In this document: one piece after another, positions 45,122-54,910 of the stretch | Layout of the letters: every line of letters begins with the position of its first letter | Numbering within the stretch: the stretch's first letter is position 1 | Source: Platerodrilus igneus | Taxonomy: Eukaryota; Arthropoda; Insecta; Coleoptera; Lycidae | Direction of reading: 5' to 3' | Length of the DNA: 64,000 nt | Assembly (NCBI GenBank): GCA_036346225.1 | Contig: JARFIW010001487.1 | Coordinates: forward strand, 1 to 64,000 | Notes under the pieces: model-generated | What the model saw: the letters and a program-made list of their open reading frames with translations, nothing else | Told to the model about the DNA's origin: nothing | Databases searched by the model: none | Made by a program: the position numbers and the translations under genes

Positions 45122-45622
45122 CTATTGTTTTTTATTATTATCAAGCCATTCTTTTAATAAAAAGCTATTTTGTTTTGCGCATTGCAGATTATTATTGCTG
45201 TGTCTACAACAATGGATGTTATATTTTAAACGATTGTTGATTTTTAACTCCGATAGCTTAGGACAACCCAGTGCAAGCATATCAGTTACAACGTTTTGCA
45301 TTAGATAGGTTTCAATCAATTTCTTCTTTTCTAGACCCTTCACAAATACTTCTTCACCGGGTCGGATAATTTGCTTCAAATAAAGCGCTATATATAATAA
45401 CACCATTCCAGCCGTTGAAGATTCATCCCAAGAAAGACCATGAATATTGCTTGTCACCCAGTCGTTATGTTTTATATGATCTTGGCTCAAACAACTAGAC
45501 TGCATTGGCAGTTTAAAAATTTGATGCCAAACAACACCTTCCAACAAGTCCAGAACCGCAATTTTTTTACACACAAACTCGTTTTTCTTGTATTTACATC
45601 CCTGAATATCAATTATATACAT
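45122..45622 (-). CDS. Arm ORF 2, intact copy, possible nuclease-fold protein
   Basis: A 166-codon uninterrupted frame. Begins MYIIDIQGCKYKKNEFVCKK, continues LEGVVWHQIFKLP and WVTSNIHGLSWDE, then VFVKGLEKKKLIE, MLALGCPKLSELKINN and a Cys/His-rich end HCCRHSNNNLQCAKQN with LLKEWL. The start acidic residues (DIQ), the HG-W block and the VKGLEKK...DMLALGCP order give the impression of an RNase H-like nuclease fold, found as an uncharacterised protein with insect mobile DNA. No function is proven. It is preserved here while the left copy is broken. Confidence 0.55.
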   Translation of the reverse strand: MYIIDIQGCKYKKNEFVCKKIAVLDLLEGVVWHQIFKLPMQSSCLSQDHIKHNDWVTSNIHGLSWDESSTAGMVLLYIALYLKQIIRPGEEVFVKGLEKKKLIETYLMQNVVTDMLALGCPKLSELKINNRLKYNIHCCRHSNNNLQCAKQNSFLLKEWLDNNKKQ

Positions 45623-45842
45623 GTTTGTATGTAAATATATGCAGTAAACTTCGACTAATTAAATTAATATTAGGAGCAATCTCCTTATATAGCAGATTAC
45701 CACCATCTGCGTACTTTGCCAACCCAATTTTCAACCTATCACAAGAGTGAACACATTTTGAATTGAAACCGGCCCATGTGTATTTGCAGCCTCTAAACAT
45801 AAATAAAAAACATAAATCAGAATCCACTTTAATTAAGCACAA
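45609..45842 (-). CDS. Arm ORF 1, right copy
   Basis: The same 77-codon frame as 16901-17134, with about six substitutions and no stop. The 3' end overlaps arm ORF 2 by 14 bp. Conservation of both frame and length in the two arms is the main support. Unrecognised. Confidence 0.4.
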   Translation of the reverse strand: MCLIKVDSDLCFLFMFRGCKYTWAGFNSKCVHSCDRLKIGLAKYADGGNLLYKEIAPNINLISRSLLHIFTYKHVYN

Positions 45843-46377
45843 TTGACTTGAATGCGATATTTTGCATCTGGTATACTTTATAACTTCTAGCTAGAAAACC
45901 AAATTCAAAACATCCTCACACATTTTCTCTGCACTTACATTTTTCAACATACGTGTGTTTTGAAGTATGTATGTTCCATTGAAAGTAATATAAAGCCGGT
46001 CTGACTTCAAAACATGCTCACGAGTATTTTACATTAAAAGTATATAAGGCCGATCCTAATTCAAAACGGTGCACGTGTAACTTCTCGCTAGAAAACCGAA
46101 TTCAAAACAGCTACACACATTTTCTCTGCACCTACATTTTTCAACATACGTGTGTTTTGAAGTATGTTTCAATGAAAGTAATATAAAGCCGATCCTAATT
46201 CAAAACGTGCCCACAAGTATTTTACATTTGAAAGTATATAAGAATTCATGTTTTCACAACTATTTTACATTGAAAGTATATAAGGCCGATCCTAATTCAA
46301 AACGGTGCACGTGTATTTTACATATGGAAAATACGTCTGAACACGTTTTGAATTAGGACCGGCCTTACCCCACTACT

Positions 46378-46585
46378 AACGAAGTTTTAAAACATTTTTA
46401 TATTATTAACTTAAGAAACATATTTGAAAATGGAAAACCAAAACGCGTAATATGAGTTAAATTAAAATGATAGATTAAGCAGTTTCAATTCATTACTCTA
46501 ACAAACACCGTTCAACTAAGATAGTGCTAAATGACCAAATTCCAAGAAATTTAATATAATATAATAAATAATTTAATATATATAT
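46378..46585. other. Unassigned flank of the Polinton-like element
   Basis: About 200 bp, AT-rich, no frame. It ends in a short TA run at the next LTR. It does not continue the non-LTR element found on the left flank. Confidence 0.5.
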
Positions 46586-48485
46586 TGCTATGATATTGGA
46601 ATTCTCATGCCCCTACGTTGGGCTGTTATATTTATTTGCTATGTACTCTAAATTATTCGCGTTCCATCATTTGGACGACCATTTTAATATCACTATGAAT
46701 AATTAGATTGTAATTATCTCCTCCTCCGGCTGTCTTATTAATACTGCTATCAATTCCCTCCAGAAACTTAACTGGATTTTATCTTGAACCTTGTCTACCA
46801 ATAGCAAAATTCGATACGTTACCGCCTTGCGTGTTATCAATTTCCTATTTATACTCGTAGCTCCTCCTTGAACTAAATATGACCTCGGCTAGCATTTATT
46901 TGGAATTATAAAATTCAGTTAATTTCGATTTTATGTATAATGAAACCAATATATTATGTACATATAAATTATTTAAAATACACTTTTCAATTAGTTACTG
47001 TTATAAATCTCATTTATTAACAATCATCTACTATTTACTCAAAACCCAAAGTCACCAAAAAAAAAACCTTTTATCCTTATCAACGAAGTGTAGAATATTC
47101 TAAACCTGTTATCATATTACTCATTGTATGCAACTTCTTTTGTTGACTTTCCACATTCATATTATATTAAGCAAATTCAATATTCAAAATAATAATATAT
47201 AGAAAAATAAAATGTCTTATAATTAAATAATCTGACCTGGTCTATTTCTTCACATCGACGCTTCCAATAAAATTTATTTTTCCCAATTCTGGATTACATT
47301 TAAATTATTGCCATTACACTATGGACTAACATTATTAATTTATGCACCCCCAATTTATTGTCGTTTCATATCAAACTTCTTCTTATTATCATTCAATTTT
47401 CTCAAACTACGAATTGTATTATTCTTCCCCCCCAGACGTACTTCAAAATTGTCGCTTATTTTCCCAGACATCAAAATTGTATTACTGTATTATCCCTCGG
47501 ACTTTGAAATCGTAGTCTATTTCCCTCAGACTTAGGATTGTGGTTTATTTTCCCCCGTACATCAGAGCCCTATTATTTTTATGTTTTAGTTTAAAATGAA
47601 TTCACGAAAAATGTACTTACGTTTTAATCGGCAATTATAATCTTCATATTAGCACTTGTTTTATCTTTCACTTTTAAAATTTACGTATTACTTTACTTCA
47701 TAACGACACACTTCGGCCTTTGATGAGTTCAAAACTAACTTCGTTATCACGGTGCTTGCTAATATATTCTTTATTTCCCACTCCATCCGTGGGTATGGTC
47801 TAGAGCTCGTCGCTTATTTTTGACCAATCAAATAATTACATTTAAAGCAGTTTCTGATGTAATGCTCCACGATTCCCCATAATCTTAACCTGCTTGCAGC
47901 TGTCTTTCGTTATCAACATGCTGTGTTTTGATAGATCTAATTGCCTTTCCATAAACAACTGATGCAATTCGACTTTAAATTTTCATATTTACATGCGATT
48001 CACGCAATTTTTAATCTGCTTTTCTTATCAAAATGGTTAGATATTTGTACGCATTTATATTAGCTACCTGAAGCTCTATTTCTATATCCGTATTAATCTA
48101 ATCGTCTGGAACACCTTTTGAATGCGTGTCTAATTACACTTTATCGTTTACTTATAAATATACGCGTGCTTCCACTAAAAAATATCATTATTTGCTATAA
48201 CTAAATTAACTAAAAGTTTATCTACAGGGTATTTAATATTTTCTATTCACCTAATGCATGTATTTTTCATTCCTACGCCAACTATGCGTCTTCCTATGTT
48301 TATCTGCGTCGCTTAAAACTATTTATACTTTATATACAGGGTGCTGACTGCTTACTATCTACAAACTATGTTCATTTCTCAATTCTTCACTAAATAAGTG
48401 CAGTTTTCTGCTGCCTATGCTAATTTCTTATTTCTAAATGATCTTTCCTATAAAGTACACCCTTAAGCAACCCCTTATCACAGCA
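46586..48485 (-). repeat. Solo LTR-like unit, family C
   Basis: TGCTATGATATTGG...TTATCACAGCA, about 1.9 kb. It starts like the Gypsy A LTR (TGCT-TGATAT), lies between TA runs and has no internal coding region. The orientation is inferred from that likeness. Confidence 0.6.
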
Positions 48486-48493
48486 ATATATAT

Positions 48494-50368
48494 TACTCAT
48501 ATTTAGACCAAGGTAGAAAATTAAATAATCACATCAAATAATTTTAATCACCGTGTAGAAGCTTTGGGAAAAGGTAAGCGTTATTTAAAAAAAACCGTGA
48601 AGCATAAAAATTCATTCGTTTCATTAAAAATAAGGGAGTTAAATTATGTACAAGACGCTTACTATAAAAAAAAAGCTCATTCTGCGTAAATTTTGCAGAT
48701 AATTAATGGTTACAGAGAATCTTGGAGAAACCGTAGCTTAATAGTTACGGGAAATGCTAAAGGTGAGTTATTTCACAGTCCACATGGACTGAAATAATCG
48801 ATAATAAAGAATATCAATTTGCACCAATAAGAACAGGGTAGATAGAGACAGATAATATGCGCAAGACCGAGACACATATAGTAAAAGGCGTGAGTGGAGC
48901 AACGTCACTGGATTGCGATTGGTTGAAAGTAAAAGGCAAACTTGAGAGGTAAAAATAACATTTCTGTATAAAATTTAATTATTTTTTTCCAGACGTTGCG
49001 AGCCGTGTCGAAATTTCTGAGATTTAACTGGTGCGAGTGCAAATTTTGTAAAAATCGCATGCCGGGCTGCGGAATGGGAACCTAGCATGCGAAGTCTAGA
49101 GAATTGTCCGTTTTGGGGACAAGACCGACAGACAGGCTAACCTCTATATATACCCAGGTTAATATGAACAAGCTCTCTTAGATCTTCGACTTGATTCAAT
49201 GCGTTAAACAGTGCTTTTTAGTTCTCCGATTTTGATTAAATAATTTAAACAGTTTGCTCGTATATTTTGGTGATTTAAAACAGTTTGTTCTTTACGTGCT
49301 ACAATGAATGTACTTTGGTGCACTTAGAAAAGAAGATACAAGGTAATAAAGTTAGTAATAAGTAATAAAATTTAGTATCACTGTACCAATTAGTAAAATT
49401 TACAACGACAAATGAATACACAAAAGTAGGCAGTTTTGGCGTATAGCGTGAAAGAAGTATGAATTTCTTTGCTATTTTTCGGGGGTGTTAATAATTAAAT
49501 GATTCGTAAACGTGTCTGTATCCACAAAACAAGCTTCAGATATACACAAATGAGTTCCGGAAAAGCACTGAAACAACTTTAAATGAATGGTGGTGTAGAA
49601 AGTTTTAAAGGCGACCAGTAATCCGAGGACGTAAACATAACCTAGTTGGAATGGAGAAATTAACAGAGGACGATGTACATTGACGCCACGAGTGCAGTAA
49701 CCTTCAGGTAACTTATGCTTGGTTGTTGGATTTTTGATATTTTGGTGTGTGTTGAATAACTTTATAATTGATTTACTTAAAATGGACAGTAGTGAAATTG
49801 TACTAACAACAGAATTTTAATTTTAAGGTGACATTTTCTTGTTTAAGTGGAAAGGGGTATTTAGTATTTATGTTCTGGATTATGATGAAAATTTGGGTAT
49901 GTCTTTGAGCTCAATTAGACGAACCTGGTTAATTAATTAACGTAAAGGGGTGGAAGATGCTCCCTTTGTACTCAGACTCAGGTCTGCATATATTGTTACA
50001 TTAATTAGTAGGCATCCTACAAAAACTTTAATTCTGGATGCACATTAAAATGATAATAAATTTAATCTTGAAATTTTCTGATACTGAAATTTATGCTGAA
50101 TTTTAATTTTGAAATTTTAATGTATTGTGAATATTGATGTAAATAGAGTTAACGTTGATGTTTGTGATAGGAATGTGTTTGTTTTTTTTATGATTGAGGA
50201 TGAAAGTTTTATCTAGGGGAGCAGCCGAGGCGGAAAAGAGTAAAGAGGCGAGTAACAGAAGAAAGTCAATGGACCAACACTGTTAAGGTAATGAATAGCT
50301 TTTTGTAGGATTCACAGCATTCTTGACGCCCAATTCGTTAGGCTCGATTCTAATACAGTGAAACACAG

Positions 50369-50370
<2 letters not shown>
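48494..50370 (+). repeat. Solo LTR of the Gypsy A family, diverged, opposite orientation
   Basis: Begins TACTCATATTTAGACC and ends AAACACAGCA. It is the reverse complement of 36635-38668 along most of its length with many substitutions and indels, so it is older than the Gypsy A insertion. Flanked by TA runs on both sides. Confidence 0.85.

Positions 50371-50409
<39 letters not shown>
50371..50409. repeat. (AT)n microsatellite
   Basis: Uninterrupted AT run separating two LTR units. Confidence 0.95.
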
Positions 50410-50413
<4 letters not shown>

Positions 50414-50421
50414 TATATTAC

Positions 50422-52684
50422 TGTGGACTTTGGAATTACCTTCGAGGTACCTTGCGTTGGGAGCCATAAGAATGCAGTGGTTAAGCTCTAAACTCAAGTC
50501 CCACGTTTGGGCGGCATAAAATGCGGTGCGGTTTACCTGGAATCAATCCCTAGAATCAAACCCTTACAGATTGGGCTGTCCTAAAATTTTTCCAAAGAAA
50601 ATTAAATTCCAATATCTCTGGAAAAGCTCCCCTAAATCAGCATACCACGGCTAGCCCTGCTTCCAGTTTCTTTAGAGGTACTTACCCATCCTATGCTTAC
50701 TCTCTCTCTCTCGCACTTAAACTACCAAATAAAAATTACCAATCAAATAATTCAACGAAACATGCAACCTTTTATTCATATAAATCAAAAAGTTACGCCA
50801 CCAGCTCAATATTTACAAAATCGGATATAAACATCTTCATAAAATTTTACAATATCAACCATTAAATCCTTTTAAGTTTAATGAATTTAATTTATTTCAA
50901 CATTTTTTATACACAGTTCAAGTAGATGGGCCTATCTTGAAACCCTGAATTGAAATTTACTCTGGTTTATGCTGAGCTCAGTATAAACTCTGTTACTCTA
51001 AATGCATAAATAAATCGCATCTTTGTTTTCAACAACTCTAAAGACCCGTTTATTATTTACATCAAAATTATACGTCATGTATTTATACCTTCAAATATTA
51101 AATTCAAATTGTTTTTTTCATATAACCTTCAAATTAGATTTTATGTTCATAACATATACACCCAATATGTCAAATCACTCTAGCACAAAATAACAGCACA
51201 AATGTTCAAGCAATATCGAAAGGAAACAAATTTCGTTACCTGGTGTAAGCTTTTTACCATCACCTCTGAAGATGTCGTTTACCTAAAACCTCGTCGTTGC
51301 CATCCATCCAACTTCCTTCTGCTATATGTGCATCAAAGTCATTTCCACACGTTCATTCAATTCTATGCAGGCGCCCTCAATACATCTACCCATATACTTG
51401 TCCAAATAAGTTGATCGGCTTCTGAATCTACCATACAACCAGCACCCTTGTACCGAAAAATTAACTAGTCTCACTTATTTTAGTAACATCTTTTGTTCGT
51501 TATTCGTATTTATTTACAGCACCGTTTATAACATAGCACCTACTCGTGCTTTCAAACACTTTTAATTTAAATTAAACGGACTGCACTATCACCGACTTAC
51601 AAATTTTTAACGTAAATGATACACCATATTGGTCTGAAGCGAACAGAAGAAGTAAGAGAAGCCCACTAAGTCTCCTAGTGTATTTATAAGCATTGAAGCC
51701 TACCTCCTGTACCCTGTTTTCATCGAAAAACACCACCACTGTAACCGATTCTGAAAATCTAAAATACAACGATCTTTTAAAACTTTACAATTTCTCATTT
51801 CACTCAGCTTTAGTCCGAAAATACTGAATATCATCCACAACGGTCGCAATGCTCCTAAAAAAGTCTCCCACTCTACTCTCAATCAGCGAATCCAGACCAT
51901 TTCCCCTGTCGTAGGTTTACCATTCAACTACGTTATCCTCGTCTAACTCATATTTACTGTCTTTATTAACATCCCACTATAGCAACTTAAAATCGATATT
52001 GTTGTTAGCTTCTACAAATTATTGCGTGCTTTAAATGGCTGTTTTGTTGCGTGTCCTAAATAGCTGTTATATCGCGTGTTTTAAATAGCTGTTTTTATCC
52101 AAAGTCTGTTGTTTGTCATCCTCGTTTACCCTATGCTATTTATATCCCGTCTCTACTTTGTTTTCAAACCACCTGTTGTTTCTCACCCTTAGCTTCGACC
52201 GTTAACCCAAATTTTTAAAAAATTATATTTCAACGTACTTTATGGTTTCTTGAATTGCTTATTTGTCTGTCAGGTTTTTCTATCTATCGATTGCCAGTTT
52301 GAAATTGTACTTTTCCATGTTGTTTAACCTGTACATTTCCTAGGATTTGTTTTTAATGAACGCTTTGTTAGTTAAATAAATATATGTGTTTACATTATCG
52401 ATTTTATACACAGAAGCTCTTCCTTATTATTTGATGTGCTCGATTTACAACGTTCGAATATTGAAGCTAATTATACTCGTATTATCCTTGAGTTTTTACG
52501 TACTACAAAGCTACCACACTATGCAACTTTAACATTACGATTTATTAATACAAATGTATGCTATTATCCGTTTGTTCAAAACTAATAAATTTAGAGCGTA
52601 CATAATTTATCACAGTTTTTTATATACACGGTCCTTACAAAATTACTCTCTTGACTTATCTATCCCTCTTTACATATAATATAC

Positions 52685-52687
<3 letters not shown>
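50422..52687 (-). repeat. Solo LTR-like unit, family D
   Basis: TGTGGACTTTGGAATT...ATATACACA, about 2.27 kb, between (TA)n tracts (50371-50409 and 52690-52737). No internal coding region. The start resembles LTR C (TTGGAATT). LTR status rests on ends, size and position, with no second copy here. Confidence 0.5.

Positions 52688-52689
<2 letters not shown>

Positions 52690-52737
<48 letters not shown>
52690..52737. repeat. (TA)n microsatellite
   Basis: TA run between LTR D and Gypsy B. Confidence 0.95.
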
Positions 52738-52742
<5 letters not shown>

Positions 52743-52793
52743 TAAGTTGAAATAATAACTAAGAAGGATAATATAAGGTCCTGGACAGGACTA

Positions 52794-52892
52794 TGCGTTT
52801 ATCAATTACGCCACCGAGATCGATGACGTTAATTGGAAAATTTACAATTCGAACTTAACTTTCAATTACGTTTAACATTTTTGTCAATCATA

Positions 52893-52925
<33 letters not shown>

Positions 52926-54680
52926 TGTACTACACCCCCCCCTTTTTTATTTTTTTATTATTTAACTTATTTTTCGTCGCCCGCCCCTTCTTATAAATTT
53001 CAATGCTTTTTTGTATAATGTGCAAACACCTAATGCACGCCCCGTACTTTTGCAACGTTTGGTTGGTTATTTACTCAAAATTGTTATTAAAATGCCTCGA
53101 CTATTTGAACTCTTTATTCTCAGGGTGTCCACCTACTTACCGTGGGTTCCGTGGTAAGTAAATGTGCAATGCCCAACCAAACTGCACTCTCTTTTGTTTT
53201 AGTACTAATTTTTGAATCTAGTTTTGTATATGCCAAATTTTTATTATGATCAACGTTGCCTTGTGCCAAATTAATTTAATACCACAAATTTATGACTTTT
53301 GACGTTATAAGATATTTCACAGCACTCACCTGGATTATACTTTGTTTCCGGCCTCTCTTACTGCTGGCTCAAAATCCTCGTCGCCGTATGCGCCTTTACA
53401 CGGTTGCACTATCCTGTTGAAGTTCTGTCTCGCTTCCAGGTATCTTTCTTTAAATTTTAGTTGCTCCCAATATCTGAAATAAATGACCTGAATTTTAGAA
53501 TTTAGAATACCCGTTTATTTTACTTCCCCTGCGCTAATTCTTCCTTCGTAGTTTCTGCGTTGACTCTTCCACTTCCAATTGCTGCTCTTACGTGTCCTCC
53601 TAATTTCGCTCCTCTTGTTTCAAATTAATACGTCCGCCTTTAATCCGCCCTCAAACCAAATCTATCGTCGTCCTGTTCAAAATCACTCAATGCCCCGGTA
53701 CATATACATCCATATCAAAATCAATCTTCGTTTCTTTTTATAACCACTCAATGTCCTGCTACCTATAAATCTATATCCAAATCGATCCCAAATATTCTTC
53801 CTTCTTACAATTCCAATCCGATGCCTTCTGCCTTTATCAATATCGTTCCCAATCTATCTTACTATTCGTTGCTTCGCCGTCGCACTAATACAAATCTTTA
53901 CTCTTCCTTGTCGTCGCTATTACTTATTTATTATCGATGCTGCTCTTTACCCTTCTTTAATAATCAAACTATTTCAAAATCAAACACGTTTATTAATCTT
54001 CATAATCTTTACACAATTTAGCGCAGTTCTTTAAAATACGTCTTTATACCAAAAATATTCAAAATAAACTCTCCTTGTTTACTTTCCAAGGTGATTATTA
54101 TAACATTACTTGCCAACTACATTACAAATTATATAAACTAAAATCGTCCAATAATATTTAAACACTAAGTTTGTGTCGCACATACCATAAATTATGTCCT
54201 TTTACACTTTCATAGTTTACACATAATATTCTAGTATTGGTTCTAAATATTTTACAATCCTTCAATCACATTTGACATTGTTATAACTAATAATTTTGAA
54301 ATTACATATTCGTCCAAAAGTTGATTCTAATTAAACAAAAGCCAAAATAAATCCCACATGACCCTGGATCGGCGTGGTTGATAGTGAACATCCATAGACG
54401 CATCCGGTTTTCGGATGGCAAATGTACTTTCAATGGCCTATTAATACTAACTCAGTATAAACCCTTGAGCACTGTGCATCTTATCACGTCACTAAGTCAT
54501 TTTAATTTACCTCTTGGCACTTACATTTCAACTACCATTTTGAATACTTTAGCATATGTAAAGTAAGGCAAACATACATTTTGAAATTATGTGATCAGAT
54601 ATCTGGATCATTTTACTTGGCATACACTACCTTCTACTAAACAACCCTTAGAACCCTTGGTAGCTCCCTCTGACACTACA
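52794..54680 (-). repeat. Gypsy B LTR (3' copy)
   Basis: About 1.89 kb, TGCGTTTATCAATTACGCC...CACTACA on the plus strand. It includes an internal (TA)n run near 52893-52925 and a C-run that differs in length from the other LTR. Confidence 0.9.
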
Positions 54681-54910
54681 CTCGCCCCACTGATTTTGAA
54701 TAAAAGTGGAAATTTCGTCTGTTTTTACTCTTTCCTTGGTGTGCATAATTTCTAGTTTTTATTTAAAATCAAACCCCCCGCATTTCTACATCTTAATTAT
54801 TCAACCCCTATTTTCCTTTCTCAACACGTCTGTCTAACTACGCTATATACTAACCTACACTATAAACTAAAACAAAACTAAACTTTCCGTCGCATGAACT
54901 ATATAACAAA
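54681..54910. other. Spacer between pol end and 3' LTR of Gypsy B
   Basis: Non-coding 230 bp. It holds the purine tract next to the LTR (plus CTCGCCCCACT at 54681-54691). Confidence 0.7.

Larger units (their letters stand above)
16536..46377. mobile_element. Polinton/Maverick-like self-synthesising transposon with long inverted arms, hosting nested insertions
   Basis: Inverted termini AGTAG-GGGGTA-GGCCGGTCC are at 16536 and, reversed, at 46377. The arms match over about 3.5 kb once BEL (20741-27172) and Gypsy A (36635-43908) are removed. The core encodes a PolB-N-like protein, a retroviral-type integrase, a double-jelly-roll-type capsid and the 3' part of PolB. This gene set is diagnostic of Polintons. 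Length without the two insertions is about 16 kb, within the family range. No packaging ATPase or maturation protease is visible, and PolB is broken and inverted, so this copy is defective. A matching 6-bp target duplication was not found. Confidence 0.8.
43909..46377 (-). repeat. Right inverted arm, outer part
   Basis: Reverse complement of 16536-20620 without the 17906-19680 block. The terminal 500 bp carry more copies of the CCTAATTCAAAAC motif than the left end. Ends CCCCACTACT. Confidence 0.9.

Noticed and set aside
16530..46383. 6-bp target duplication for the Polinton-like element
   Set aside because: The flanks are GGCGGC and AACGAA with the termini placed at AGTAG; no match, so the exact ends or an intact insertion cannot be claimed.
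50312..50497. ORF with (IY)n repeat, and similar at 52833-53018 and 59223-59558
   Set aside because: Translation of TA microsatellites, not genes.
53821..54021. 66-codon ORF in the Gypsy B LTR, also at 60222-60422
   Set aside because: LTR sequence on the antisense strand; duplicated only because both LTRs are present.
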